Positions 1 through 11,110 are shown, counted from the first letter of the stretch. The stretch: DNA of 64,000 nucleotides from Protea cynaroides (GCA_028583415.1 CM053276.1:57248814-57312813), one strand, 5' to 3'. Made by a program: numbers and translations. Notes: generated by a model from the sequence alone, not told the origin.

Positions 1-176
1 GAGTACCTCTTGAGTTCGCCTTGCCGAGTGCAAGGAAGTCGAGGTCCGAGTACCTCTTGAGTTTGCCTTGCCGAGTGCAGGGAGTCGAGGTCCGAGTACC
101 TCTTGAGTGTTGCCTTGCCGTGCGCAGGGAGTTGTGGTCCGAGTACCTCTGAGGTCCGAGCACCTCTCCAGTAATG
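1..176. repeat. 46-47 bp tandem repeat inside the Tat LTR
   Basis: Three nearly identical units start at 1, 48 and 94, each beginning GAGTACCTCTTGAGT and ending GAGGTCC or GTGGTCC. A short fourth unit (141-157) and a decayed fifth (from 158) follow. The array probably continues upstream of the window. A single related unit is recognisable near 35,155-35,200 in the other plus-strand Tat LTR, so the array is an expansion of normal LTR sequence. Confidence 0.9.
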
Positions 177-341
177 CCATGTGGGGTCCAACAGCCCGTC
201 AACTGTTGGGAACTACGTTTGACCTGATTCTCTAAAGAGATACGTAGGCAGCGGGAAGTAGAGAACTCTGAGTAGTTCACCCTTCACGCATGGTCACACG
301 TGCTTCCTTTGTCAAGGGAGCACCTCACTCACAAGCTCACT

Positions 342-384
342 CACAACCACAACCACAACCACAACCACAACCACAATCACACCC
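342..384. repeat. (ACAACC)n microsatellite
   Basis: About seven head-to-tail copies of the hexamer ACAACC, the last ones slightly altered, lie just upstream of the second hairpin motif of the LTR. The Gln/Pro-rich open frames that cross it (about 290-589) are by-products of the repeat. Confidence 0.9.
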
Positions 385-1261
385 CCGCACGAACTACGTT
401 TGGCCTGATTCCCGCTGCACAGGGATACGTAGGCGGCTTGATCTCGAGCTCGGTCATCCATTATCTGTTGTATTTTCTGTGTTATTCATTCTTTTATTTC
501 ATTTTCTTTATCCATTCATTTGTTCATTGATCCATTTATTATCTATTGACTTGTATTTTATTTTTCAAGTTTATGTGGCGGCACCCTAAGTTAGAACAAC
601 TTAGAAACTTGGTCTAGGGTTCCCCATTTTCCTGGTTAGGCTAAATTGAACGACCTGAACATACATAAGTTTCAAGAATGTAGGAAAGGATAGGACAGAA
701 GGAGACCGGTCCATTGACCGGACGAGTTGGGTGCCTAGCACCTTCCCAACTCGTAACTTGACACTTACCCTTCTCTGGTAAGACTAGAAGCCAATCCATT
801 GAGCATGAGTCATAGTGTCTCTCCAAGTGAGAGACCATTTATAGGTCCTAGACCTTATCTAGGTGGCGACTCCATATTTTACTCTGTCCATTGGCGTGGA
901 TGGATAAAAGTAACCAAGGCGAGAGCCTAATTTTGATTTCGTGGAGGAGGATCATATGAAAATCCATTGTCCTCACACCAGGGAAAACGTCTTATCTTCT
1001 ATGATGACTGCGATGGTGCAAGAGGATTCAATATCCTCCGTAATGATGGCTTTCAGACTCCAAATGCTTCGAGTCCAATAAAGAGTGGCTATAAAGTTCC
1101 CTTGACGAAACTGGTAAGCATTTTCGACTCAGTGGATTCTCAAGCACCCGAAGCAAGGATTTTCTTTTCTTCGTCTTCTCTGTTGACATTTGCAACTTTT
1201 TTGCAACTTCTCTCATAGTAAGTTCTAAACTTTGTTTAATTTTCTTAGTTTCTTTCTTTCT

Positions 1262-4092
1262 CTACAACCATGTCTCGTATATTCGACCCCCCCAGGACGG
1301 TATACTTAGAGCCTGCTAAGCCCATCATTGGTTAGCCTCCAGAGAAGTATACCACGTAGAAATTCTCAACCTCCCGGGTACCATTGGGATTTGACATGCC
1401 GTTGCTATTGAAATAAGCCAAACTCAGAGCCATTGTAGCCTGAATTCCTCCCTTAGAGGGGAAAGGAAAAAGACCAAAAGAAAATTTTCCTTGTGCGATT
1501 TTGATGGCGCGTGCCCTAGCTGGAACCGAAGAGTCTATGGAGATTGCAATCTCCTCTCCCACTGAAGTTGAGGCCACCCCAGTGAAATGTAGACTAAGGG
1601 AGGCGGTGCTCAATGGGATCCTGATAGAATACCCCTTCGCTGACCATTACTATACTAGGATTCCTTCCAAGGGTGAGTTTGCCAGTCACCCCCACAAGAC
1701 AAAGATGTGCTTATACACAGAGTTTTTCCCGTCGGGGTTCAAAGTGGTAGTTCCCTTAAAGGCCATCAACATTTTGCGATACTATGGCCTGGCCCCAGCC
1801 CAACTCCATGGTAATTCCTGGTCCATGATCCTGGCCTTCATTGTCTTTTTCTGACATCTGAAGACGATGCGGAGCTTGGACCAGTTTAGATATATGTTCC
1901 TCCTGAACAAAGTTAAACCAAACACCAAGGAGGCAGAGAAGTCGGGCTGGTACTTCTTCAAGAAGTGACCTAACATCTTCGAAGTCCTGGACAAGAAAAG
2001 GAATAAGATTCATGCTTGGTCACACAAGTTTTTCTTGGTTGGCAACAAAGATAAAAAAGGCTATGCCGCTGGTAAACGTATGGCACTTTCTAGAGGTTGG
2101 CGAACTCAACCAACGTCCGACCTTGAATGAGGAGGACTCCATTAGCTTCTCCATGGTAAGGTGGGGACACTAGTCAATTATGGTGACCTTGTTTTCCCTG
2201 TACTCCCTTGTCTTGGTGATTTCAGTATGGGGGACAATGTGTATGATGACGCTACACCCCCTGTGTTTCACTTTGGCCCTGAGAGTTCATGTAAACAAGG
2301 AAAGTGTGATTAATATGCCAACTTGGACTTTTGTTTCTTTTCTTTTTGTACTACTTCCTTTATCTTTGATGACTTTACAGTGGGAAAGTTTCCTCTCGAT
2401 CCTGCCAAGCTCAAGAAATTGAAGGCTCAAAAAAGATGGGGCGGAAGAAAAAGGCTTCTCGCCCAAAAGTGATGGAGACCTTGGATCAGGAAGTGTGGTC
2501 CGAAGGCGAGGACAATGAGGCCCCACCTTTGAAGAAAGCAAGGACTATCACTGAGTCTACTCTTGGAGCTTCGACTGAGAGGTCTTCCCTTGCTGCTTTT
2601 CCTTCCAGAGTGGAGGTCGCTACCTCCATTAGCCGCCCATCACTTGCTCTTCATGAAGTCGCTGAAGTTTCTTCTAGTGATCCTCCAGTATCGGATTCTT
2701 GAGAAGTCATCGGGGGGTCTTCAAAGTCACCCTCAGGGGTGTCTTTTGAGTCTGTCGACATTGGGGTGACTGTTGAGACAGCGAGATCAATGTCGAGTTC
2801 ATCACTTGCAACTGACCTGACGGCACCCCCTCAACGGAGAATAGGTTCGCCTACCCCAACTCTCACCCTGACCAAGTCGTCGACTAGGGGCTCTAAAGGG
2901 CAAGCTCTTGTGTCACATAGGGCCCAAAGCCCTAGTTCCTCTTAGGGTCCTTCTAGGTCAAAATAGTCGATCAGTGGCTTTGCCAATGCGATGTCATCAC
3001 CAGACGTTGCTCATCAAGTGCTCAAGGGCGTCTGTTTGCCCAAAGACATGATTTCGTTCGAGAAGATGTCGGACAATGAATTGTGTAAGGGGAAGGACCA
3101 GTATCTCATGGACGTAAGTGTTTATTTTTCTTGACCATATTTTCCCCCATATCTTTGTTTTCCTTCTCTTATAACTTTGGTTTTGTCTGCAGCTTATAAA
3201 CACATCACGGATTCTTGACAACTGTGATATCAGCAAGGAGAGACATCTCAAGTCTACTGAGAAGACTCTGGTTGAAGCAATCAAGGTCCGTCAGAATTAC
3301 TCTAAAAAATAAGGCTTTGGCCAATGAGCTGCAAGACGTCAAGAAATAGCCCGATGTCGCGAACTCAAACAAAAGAGGTGTTGAGTCTAAGGTCGGGTGT
3401 TTGAATGCCGGGATTGAGTCCAAAAAGAATAAGTCCAGCTCGAGCCTGACCACCGTGATGGCTGAGCTGGATCTAGAGAGGCTGAAGAGCCAAAAGGCTA
3501 TGTTTGAAAAGTCAACTTTGGAATCTTCTCCGGCGAGCTTGCAGGCTGACAAGGAGGGAGATGACAAGACTATTGACAAACTCTGAGGTAAACTCTAGGC
3601 AGTTGAACAGAGGATTTAGGAAGTTGAAACTAACATCCTCGGGAAAATTAGCCAGGCGATTGTGGAGTTCAAAACTTCTAACGAGCTATAGACTTACGTC
3701 TTGAAGGAGCCAAAGATGAAGGCTCTACAGACCTTGCTGGGTGGGGACTCTTACATGCAAGGGGTGTACAACTTGCGAGATGACATACGCAAGACTGCGG
3801 GGGCCGCCTTCGACTTCTTCGGATACTATCTGAATGTGGACAAGACTTCTTCTTCTTTTAAGGAAGAGGATTTCGGAGGGGAGGAAGTCAAAGGTGAGCC
3901 CCAAGGCCCCCAAATGGAGATAGAGCCATAGGCTTTGGCCGTGGTCCACCCCCTACCCCCATTCAGGATTCTCAAGCTGTAGGAACATCGGGGGCAGGAA
4001 GGGATGTTCTTCTTCTTGGCCAGGAGGGTGCCGTCACAGGAAGTAGCAAGGAAACAGGGACGAGTACAGAGGTTGAAGGACAGACTCACTGA
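1262..4092 (+). pseudogene. Antisense ORF of T1 (plant 'gypsy-type transposon' protein), broken
   Basis: The plus-strand frame around 1,501-1,960 reads through a conserved block of the plant 'putative gypsy type transposon' family (Pfam Transposase_28-like): a CLYTEFFPSGFKV segment, then ILRYYGLAPAQLHGNSW, and after a stop KSGWYFFKK. ATG at 1,270 (MSRIFDPP...) is a plausible start. Ser/Thr-rich and charged, coiled-coil-like stretches follow (2,436-2,945; 3,200-3,600) and a C-terminal block at 3,701-3,931. A textbook intron (GTAAGTG...TTGTCTGCAG) lies at 3,114-3,192. Several in-frame stops (1,851; 1,966; 2,701; 2,943; 3,584) show decay. It is antisense to T1 gag-pol. The function of this family is not known; similarity was judged by eye. 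Confidence 0.7.
3114..3192 (+). other. Probable spliceosomal intron of the antisense ORF
   Basis: 79 bp, T-rich, bounded by GAC|GTAAGTG and a pyrimidine-rich TTTTGTCTGCAG|C acceptor. The flanking frames encode 'KDQYLMD' and 'LINTSRILDN', which fit a continuous protein. Splice signals are consensus for plants. Confidence 0.7.
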
Positions 4093-4266
4093 TTTTATTT
4101 TTCATTTTGTTTGTCTACCCTTTGGCACCTTGTATGGCTTTTATATGCATTGTAACTCATACCCTTACATTTAATGGAAATCATATTTTATCCCGTTTAG
4201 TGTTGTGGTTATGTGTAATCGTCTAAAGTTTTTGTCTAATGTTGTAACCTTCTCTTTGTGGGCTCA

Positions 4267-4781
4267 GGATCTTTTAGATGTCCTTTCGGATACCCTTGCC
4301 AAATCTGAAGTCCTTCGTACCTACCTTTAGGAAGTCGAAGCAGAGTTGGCAAAAGTTGACACTGCCATGACTTGCCTTGAGGAGTCATGGAGGAGCGAGT
4401 GTAGGAAGTTGCAATCTAGAACATATAAAGTGGAGTCGAGGTATGAATCAACTTGTAGATTACACCTCCATTGCTACAGAGAAAAGTGACTGAGATGATC
4501 TTTTGAAGGAGGGCGCTACTAACCACCGTCTTACTGTCAGTGTTGAGCATCTTGGAGATGTGCTTGTGGAGAAACTTACCAAGGCAGAAAAGACCTTGGC
4601 CAACATAATGGGGTATCCAAGGGTTGAGGGTTATTACTATAATCCTCACCCCTCTTTGGATGCTATTTATCAGGCGATGTCGCAGCAGCATGCTGAAGCT
4701 GAGCATAAAACCAGGGAAATGGCAGAGAAGTTAATCGAAGTTGTGGAGTGCCTTAGGAAGCCTTCCACCAAAGAGGGATAG
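4267..4781 (+). pseudogene. Downstream exon or second antisense ORF of T1
   Basis: Starts after a T-rich stretch ending in GGGCTCAG (about 4,259-4,266), which looks like an intron acceptor. It encodes a charged, helix-prone segment (DLLDVLSDTLAKSEVLRTYL, stop, EVEAELAKVDTAMTCLEE) and then, in a shifted frame from 4,503, 92 residues including VEHLGDVLVEKLTKAEKTL and ending ...PSTKEG at a stop (4,779-4,781). The composition is coiled-coil-like. It may be the last exon of the 1,262-4,092 gene, since tails of this family are coiled-coil, or a separate ORF. A poly(A) signal follows about 100 bp later. Confidence 0.5.
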
Positions 4782-4881
4782 GAGCTCGTCTGTTTAGCTT
4801 ATATGGTGTATTTGGCCCTCAGCTTCATGACAGTGTGATTTAAGACACTATGATGAAGTTGACTTGTAAATGTCATTAAGT

Positions 4882-4887
4882 AATAAA
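4882..4887 (+). terminator. AATAAA poly(A) signal for the antisense ORF
   Basis: AATAAA in an AT-rich setting (TTAAGTAATAAAATTTAG), about 100 bp after the last antisense coding frame on the plus strand. It fits the 3' end of an RNA polymerase II transcript antisense to T1 pol. 4,890-5,255 holds no recognisable coding sequence. Confidence 0.4.
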
Positions 4888-5255
4888 ATTTAGAACATTT
4901 CTTTGAGTGTTGAGCTTGCATGTTCTTTTGTCTTTAATTGCATGAACTTAGGAGCGTACCTCACCCCTCGAGTTCACAGTGAATGCATGGGGCATGCGTT
5001 GTGAGTCTAAGTAATACGGTTGCAGGTCATTAGACCTTGGGTCACATGAGGGAGAGTTGTATAGTTTTTAGGTTGTTAGCATGAATATTGCACAAGTCGC
5101 CTTATAGTTGACCTGTGAGGTAATTGTAGGTTCGTTACCTAAGTGCATCACAGGTTGTGGCTATAGCGACTTATGGTGATTCATTACTTAGGAACTCATA
5201 AGGTAAAAGAGTGGAATGTAAGACACTTCATTAAATTTTCCTCATGTCCATTATA

Positions 5256-6617
5256 TTAGTAATAAGATTTCCATAGATTTTTTGAGTGCCAAGGCTTCTG
5301 GATATGCGTCTCCTCTAAAGTCTCAAGGTGGAAAGCTCCTGGCTTGGATATGCGGATAACTCTATAAGGTCCTTCCCAAGTCAGCATTAATTTTCCCTGC
5401 TTGGAAGGTTTGGATACAGTGGTATGGTAGAGCACCAGATTATTGGCCTTAAACTGCCTAGCTCGGACACACAAGTTGTAGTACCTGGCCACCTTTGTTG
5501 GTACACTAGTATGAGAAGTAGGGCGGTGTCATGGAACTCTTTTAGTAGGTCCAGAGTAGCTCGTAGATCCTCATTATTTTAGACCTCATCGCAGTTGAAG
5601 ATCTTGAGAGTTGGGTGGGTGACTTTGGCTGATATGACTACTTCTGCTCCATACACCAACATGAAGGGCATCTCCCCAGTAGAGGTTCGACTTGCCATTC
5701 TATAAGGCCAGAGGATGCTCAAAAACTTGTCAACCCATTTTCTTTGGTTGTCCCGAGTTGCCGAGCAATCCCATGGGAGTTGGTCTTATTAGTGGCTTCT
5801 ACCTATCCATTTGATCTGGGTGGTACACTATTGCAAACCTGTGTTTGATGTTGGAGCCTTCACAGAAAACTCTAAATTGTTGTCCATCAAACTATGGCCC
5901 ATTATTGGTTACCAGTATTTTTGAATTCAATACCTGTATATGACATTGATCCTGAGGAAGGTCTCAATTTGCTCTATATCGGTTGTCACCACTGCTTCGG
6001 CCTCTGCCCACTTGGAAAAATAGTATACTGCCATAATGAGGTATTTTTAGAGGATTTTGCCCCTGAGAAAGGGCTGACATTGTTCAAACCCCACATTGCG
6101 AACGGTAGAGGACTGTTGATTGATTAGAGCTCGTATGTGAGCAGGTGGCTAACTATGGCATGCTTTTGACACTTTTCACAGTTTGTTGCAAACTTGTGCA
6201 GTCGGATAATATTGTTAGCTAGTAATATCCTTGGCATAGGTGTCTTTGGCAAAAAGCGTGGCCGCCTATGTGGTTGTCACAAATTCCTTCGTAGACTTCC
6301 CACATTACTTCTCGAGCTTCTGTTGGAGTAAAGCATAGTAGGAAAGGATTGGTGAGTGACTTTCGATACAATTTTCCATCAATGACTGTGTATTGGTGGA
6401 ACTTAGCTGAAACTTGGCATCCTTCAAGTATGTCTTCTGGCAGCTCGCCGGTTTCAATATATGTCCTTATAGGATCTATCCAAGTCGTTTCACCATTAAT
6501 TTGTTGTACTTCAATATCTCTGCCTATACTTGGTTGTTTGAGGACATCAATATATACTAACTTGTCAAGGTCAGAGAGATCTTTTGCTAGGAGTCGAGAT
6601 AGAGCATCTGCTTCCAC
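5256..6617 (-). pseudogene. T1 integrase, broken
   Basis: Minus-strand fragments give a near-complete Ty3/gypsy integrase. 6,617-6,219 starts with the post-RNase-H signature MEADALSRLLA and runs into the zinc-binding region (YEGICDNHIGGHAF, then CEKCQKHA near 6,170); the first zinc His is Tyr. The catalytic core follows in shifted frames: 'PLPFAMWGLNNVSPF' has Asn where the first catalytic Asp belongs, and 'VTNNGP' has Asn at the second. 5,492-5,256 is the C-terminal domain (ARYYNLCVRARQFKANNLVL, then LTWEGPYRVIRISKPGAFHL), characteristic of Tat elements. In intact elements this enzyme joins the cDNA ends to host DNA. Both changed Asp residues, plus stops, mean it is dead. Confidence 0.88.
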
Positions 6618-6735
6618 GTTATTTTCCTAATCCATATTGCTTATTTGGTATCCTTCAAATAAAGTGAGTTGTAACTTCACTTTTTTCTGGGTATTCTAGT
6701 ATGTGGGGCTATTTAGCTTTATATTCTCCTTTAAT

Positions 6736-6969
6736 CTACCTTACTATGACTTGTGAGTCACTGTAAATGTCCAGCCTCTTTACCATCAAGAACTTCGTCA
6801 ATTGGAGTCTGACTAGGAGGGCCTCATATTCAACTGAGTTGTTTGTGGTGTGGAAATCAAAACAAAGAACGACTTGCACTCTAAAGTTTTCAGGACTAAT
6901 CAGAATGATCCCGACTCCTGAGTGCTTGTTGTTCGAGGATCGGTCCACAAACAAAGTCCATACTGATGA
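6736..6969 (-). pseudogene. T1 second (archaeal-type) RNase H domain
   Basis: A 72-residue open stretch reads FVDRSSNNKHSGVGIILISP, then NNSVEYEALLVRLQLTKFL and IYSDSQVIV. The Asp of 'VD', the Glu of 'EYEALL' and the Asp of 'SDSQ' are the expected active-site acids. The usual Gly after VD is Arg. This additional RNase H downstream of the RT-linked one is typical of the Tat lineage. The frame stops before the junction with integrase. Confidence 0.85.
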
Positions 6970-7079
6970 AGGGTCTAACCTTTGTTTCTTATTTTTCTAC
7001 CCTATATCTCTACTAAGGTTTTTTTTATATCGATGCAATCTTCTGTGGAGGTTTCTAGTAAAAAATCAGTGAGTACCTG

Positions 7080-7541
7080 AGCTTAAATTGCTGTCTTTGG
7101 GTGGAACTGTAAGTTGAACTCGCCAAGTTCTATTGCCTAATTCACAAGCCACCCAAAAATATATGAGGTTGGGCTAGAATTTTCTTCAGAGGCATGTTGG
7201 TTAATACCAGGATGGTGTGGGCTTGAAAGTAAGGTCACAATTTCTGAGCTGTGGTGACAAGGGCAAGAGCTAACCTTTCTACTAACCTGTATCTTGTTTC
7301 TGCGTCCAACAATATCTTGCTAACGTAATACACTGGCCTCTGAATCGAGCTGACGGCTTCTACAGAGACAGCAAGGTAGAGTTGTAATTGGACACCAACT
7401 TTGGGGTAGGTAAGTAGGGGGAGAGGTCAGGAAAACTTTTAAGCCATCAAAAGCTTTCTGGCATTCTTCCATCCATTCGAAGTGTTTGGCCCCTTTCAAT
7501 GTCTTGAAGAATGGTAGACATCGGTCTACCAACCTGAACAT
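7080..7541 (-). pseudogene. T1 RT thumb/connection and first RNase H, broken
   Basis: 7,541-7,320 encodes 'RCLPFFKTLKGAKHFEWMEE' and 'CQKAFDGLKVFLTSPP', the end of RT and the start of the RT-linked RNase H. After a frameshift, 7,320-7,080 continues with 'ILLDAETRYRLVERLALALV' and 'PYFQAHTILVLTNMPLKKIL', typical of the RNase H that directly follows RT in Ty3/gypsy pol. At least one frameshift and one in-frame stop are visible. Confidence 0.8.
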
Positions 7542-7544
7542 AAA

Positions 7545-8376
7545 TCATCCTAGGGCAGCTATCTGTCCTGTCAATTCGTAAACCTGCTTTGGTTTTGTGG
7601 GGGCTGACATCTTCATGATTGAATTAATCTTTGCTGGGTTGGCTTTGTTGCCCCTGCTGGACACCGTGAAGCCTAGGAACTTGCCAGAACCTACCCCGAA
7701 TGCGCACCTAGTAAGACTAAGTCGAATATGATGGATGCGAAGGACTTTAAATGCTTCTCGTAAGTCGTCGATATGGCTGACGATCTTCTTGCTCTTGATT
7801 AGGAAGTTGTCCATGTAGACTTCCATGTTTCTTCCAATCGGGTTCTTAAATACCTTATTGACTAACCTCTGATAGGTCGCTCCTACGTTCTTGAGGCTAA
7901 AAAGCATTGCATTTAGCAGTAAAGTCTGCTGCTAGTGATAAAAGCCGTATTAATTTCATCAGGATTGTACATCTTAATTTGATTATATCCAGAGTAAGCA
8001 TCCATGACAGACAACATTTCATGGCCTGTCGTTGCATCAATTAACCTATCAATTCTAGGGAGAGGGTAGTAATCCTTTAGGTAAGCTTTATTGAGATCAG
8101 AATGGTCATACAGATATGCTATTTCCCATTGGACTTTGACACCATAATTACATTAGAAACCCATTGTGGGTACTTAACCTCCCTAATAAAACCAGTAGTT
8201 AATAACTTATCTTCTTCTACTTTAATGGCAGCTTCACGCTCAAGCACGGAGTTTCTTTTCTTCTGTTGAACCAGCTTGAACTTGGGGTTAGTTGCAAGTC
8301 GGTGTTCCATCAGATCTCTTGGTATCCCTGGCATGTCAAAAGCTGACCATGCAAAGACATCCATGTTGCTTTTCAA
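7545..8376 (-). pseudogene. T1 reverse transcriptase, broken, catalytic box mutated
   Basis: 8,376-8,119 is the N-terminal part (MKSNMDVFAWSAFDMPGIP ... GFIREVKYPQWVSNVIMV). The region 8,118-7,908 contains the first catalytic Asp in 'VMDAYSGYNQIKM'. 7,907-7,545 carries 'KNVGATYQRLVNKVF' and the YxDD box as YMDN (7,806-7,817), so the second Asp of the catalytic pair is Asn. The motif order and spacing are those of Ty3/gypsy RT, and the wording is closest to Tat elements. Stops and frameshifts separate the three pieces. Confidence 0.88.
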
Positions 8377-8579
8377 AAAGATGATCAGGTTCTCCCATTG
8401 GTCACCTTGTAGGGAAGACCCGATCTGAAAGTATTTCTGTAGTTTCTCCTCCGAGATGGGTACCTAGTCCAGCTCTTCCACAAGAGTCCCTTGCTCCTTG
8501 GGGAAGTCATCTCGAAGATCTTGGATCTTGATTGACTGATTTGGTAGTTTATCATCATTGACATCCAAGTCGATCTTCT

Positions 8580-9135
8580 AGCATCTACGGGAGAGCTTCT
8601 GATCGACTTTGTAGTATCCTATGCCATGCTCAGTTGGGAACTTCATGATGAAATAATAGGTCGACACATAAGCTCTAAGTCAATTAAGCCTTGATCGACC
8701 CAAAATCAGGTTATGGCTAGACGGGATATCTACCACCAGTAGGATGTTGAGATAGTCGCCCTTCTAGGCTTGATTCCAACTCGGGTTTTGAGTTGAATTC
8801 CTCCCTTTACTTTTACTGCATCTCTGGAGAAGCTGATTAACGAAAATCTGATGGGAAGCATTTTTCATCGAGGTTCATGGCCTTGAACGCATGGTAGTAT
8901 AGAATATTTGCAGAACTACCAGTGTCGACCAGAACCTGCTCAACTTCATTTAACTTGTCCATCAGCATTGTTCATAATTGTGTCCTCATGTGGTACCTAG
9001 ATGTCAATCAGGTCTTCATCAGAAAAGGTGATGACATCCCCTGTATGATAGGGTACAAAGGATGTCGAGGCACTGCAAACACTCTTTCCATAGGCAAAAC
9101 GACGCTCTTGGAGGAATTCCTTGTAGTTGGGCCTC
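8580..9135 (-). pseudogene. T1 aspartic protease region
   Basis: On the minus strand, LVDTGSSANILYYHAF gives an intact retropepsin active-site triad Asp-Thr-Gly (8,918-8,926). It is followed after frameshifts by 'YNLILGRSRLN'-like and 'FMKFPTEHGIGYYKVDQKLS' segments, which in Tat elements link protease to RT. The position between Gag and RT is as expected. Several stops break it. Confidence 0.75.
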
Positions 9136-9480
9136 CTATGATTGCCTTGGTGTAGTGTTTGGAATAACTATTCTTGTCCTGTAGAAATCCAAGCTCGCAT
9201 ATTCCCCTTTCTTCAGGGGCAATTGGTACTTCTTTTCAGGCGTGTCGATGCGCCTGAGTGGTGGACTTGTGCTTTTAGGGCTAATTGGGTGTCGCGGTAA
9301 TAGCCAGGGAGTTAAGTCGGCCCCCGAAATGGCCCTTGACTTTGGCTCTCCTAGATTAAGATTTTTGAAGTGATCTATAAGGTCAGTTAATACTTTCTCA
9401 GGTTCACAGCCAGCCCCCATCATGGCCCCTAACTTCTGATCCGGGTAAAATACTGAGAACCGCCTTATCAACTTGGCCAT
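9136..9480 (-). pseudogene. T1 Gag-protease linker fragment
   Basis: An open 114-residue minus-strand stretch lies between the Gag and protease pieces. It includes 'LTDLIDHFKNLNLGEP' and a Pro/Ser-rich segment, and ends shortly before the protease. I recognise no domain. Position and continuity make it the Gag-Pol linker of T1. Confidence 0.5.
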
Positions 9481-9863
9481 TGCTTTTTTAACTTAAGTTG
9501 CACTTAGGACTCCTTGTTGTCTTCGGGTTGGGTTACGCCCTCTACTTTGCGACTATTTTTGTGACTGGTTCACAATTAGTTCCTTAAGGATCACTCTGAT
9601 ACGGCGCTTGAGGTCACTGATTTTTCGTAATGGTAGTGACTCAGGCTAATCTTCAGAATCATCTCGGTCCCTGCGAACATGTTTTGGATCCACATCGTCC
9701 TGGCATTTGGAGGCTCATTTTGCTCTTTGCTGTGCTTCGGATTGTGGTTTACCTACATATTCTTTAATATGGCCATGTTTAATTGAATTTTCAATAGCGT
9801 ACCTGAGTGCTCGACATCTTTTGGTGTTGTGACCATGGTCACGATGGTACTTCTAGTATTTTT

Positions 9864-10600
9864 TTACCGATCTACACTTTGGATCTGCTTTATCTTTGGG
9901 GGATCTTTCAGCTCCAACTGTGTGCCTTTCAGTTCATACATTACTTCTACCATGGGCATGTTTAGAGGAGTGAAAGCATCCCAATCGAACTCCACTTTCA
10001 CTACTTGTTTACCAGGGAAGCCGTCCTTACCTGACTTCTGTTTCTTGGATGGTTGTGTAGAAGTTGCATTGCTTGCCTCAGAGTTGGTACTTTTCTTTTC
10101 TCCCGCCTTTTGCTTACCTTGTTTCAGGAGCAAAGCGTCATTAGCAATGGTGTACTTCTTGCACCGAGCTCTCAAATTAGCTAGGTCGGCTGGTGGCCTC
10201 TTGGCCAATAGCTTTAGATGATCCAAATCAGTTACTCTATTGTAAAGGCTATCATTCTTACATCCGGACTGAATCCAGAGCCTCAATGTTAAACCTTGAT
10301 AGGAAATCCCTTAAAGACTCAACTGATTTTTGCTTAATTGCCATTAGGTGATTGGAATTCTTATTAGGTACCGTCTGAGTTTGGAAGTGATTAAGAAAAG
10401 CGATCACTCAACTCGTCAAAGCTGTGAATTGAGTTAACTGGGTGGTTATTAAACCATAGTCGACCCAAGCCTTTCAGTGTGAAAGGGAATGCCTTGCAAA
10501 GAATGGCATCGTTATACCTGTGGAGGAGCATCATGGCTGAGTAGTTGTCGAGATGTAGCTTAAGATCTGTGGTCCCTTCATATGATTGATCTTTGGCATT
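9864..10600 (-). pseudogene. T1 Gag (retrotransposon capsid region), broken
   Basis: Around 10,600-10,400 the minus strand reads YEGTTDLKLHLDNYSAMMLL and 'CKAFPFTLKGLGRLWFNN', the hallmark of the plant retrotransposon gag domain. After a frameshift, 10,286-9,864 continues with 'RPPADLANLRARCKKYTIAN' and a Lys/Ser-rich stretch, the region that in Tat elements precedes the nucleocapsid. Gag forms the cytoplasmic particle in active relatives. No clear CCHC knuckle was found. The N-terminal ~250 bases toward 10,855 are not readable. Confidence 0.8.
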
Positions 10601-10855
10601 CTAAAATTATCAGGTCGGGGTGTGTCCATAATCTCCTTGGAAAAGGCCATGTCAGCATGGTATTCTCTTCTTCTGTGGGCAGTCGCTCTGATGGCCTATT
10701 TTTTCTCTATCTCGCTTATCTTGGCCTACATAATGATTATTTATTGCTCAAGAGTTCCTGAAGTTAAGGCCGAAACCTATTTTTTAGCGGCGAGTTTAGC
10801 GACAAGGGTCGCATAAGCGATAGCAGTGTTTTTAGCTACAAGCTTATCTACAACT

Positions 10856-11110
10856 AGGGCTGCAACAGGGCCGGGTTGGGCCGAGTTTTTCAAAACCCTA
10901 ACCCTAACCCTGGCTATTTAAACTTAACCCTAATCCAGCCCAACCCTGTCAGGGTCAGAAAATATACAACCCTAACCCTGACCCTGGCAGGGTTGGGCCT
11001 AACCCTAACCTACCCTGATTGACCCTAATAGGGCCGGGTTGGGCTGGGTCAACCCTGATTAACCCTGATTTAGGGTTGGAATGACCCTGATTGGCCCATA
11101 AACATACAAC
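10856..11110. mobile_element. hAT-like transposon terminus with subterminal repeats
   Basis: Begins CTAGGGCTGCAACAGGGCC, very like the TAGGGCTG(C)AA terminal repeats of many plant hAT elements, and is followed by the GGGCCGGGTTGGGC and ACCCTAACCCTGACC-type subterminal repeats such elements carry (GGGTTGGGC at about 10,870, 10,999 and 11,037; CCCTAACCCT several times). I found no matching inverted end within the next 2 kb, so it is probably a truncated copy. It separates T1 from the next remnant. Confidence 0.55.

Larger units (their letters stand above)
1..977 (+). mobile_element. 3' part of a Tat-type LTR, plus orientation
   Basis: This is the downstream end of an LTR that begins before the window. 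It carries two copies of the hairpin motif GAACTACGT...ACGTAGG (210-252 and 391-433), then a tract similar to 38,640-38,936 and to the reverse complement of 49,356-49,560: a 'taggaaaggatagga' stretch, a 'cttccc/taactcgtaa' stretch and 'taggtggcgactcc' (862-875). The end is put at 977 because the sequence there reads TTGTCCTCACA, matching the minus-strand end of the 49,356-54,721 LTR (TTTGTCCCCACA). The body up to about 900 is clear; the exact end is inferred by alignment. It abuts the antisense ORF of T1 and was probably inserted there as a separate event, because its orientation is opposite to T1 pol. No TSD can be tested since the other end is outside the window. Confidence 0.7.
978..10855 (-). 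mobile_element. Tat-lineage Ty3/gypsy element T1, degenerate, minus strand
   Basis: Read on the minus strand from 10,600 to 5,256, fragments occur in the order Gag, protease, reverse transcriptase, RNase H, second RNase H, integrase, the order of Ty3/gypsy pol. The second, archaeal-type RNase H between the RT-associated RNase H and integrase is the mark of the Tat lineage. Downstream of pol lies an additional ORF on the opposite strand (about 1,260-4,780), an arrangement known for Tat members such as Grande and Retand. Neither of T1's own LTRs is evident: the left end meets a plus-oriented LTR at 977 and the right end meets a hAT-like terminus near 10,856. All coding parts carry stops and frameshifts. 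Confidence 0.85.

Noticed and set aside
1..10855. Reading the first 10.9 kb as one plus-strand element (LTR, ORF, pol)
   Set aside because: Pol is on the minus strand; the LTR at 1-977 has opposite orientation to it and is better seen as a separate insertion.
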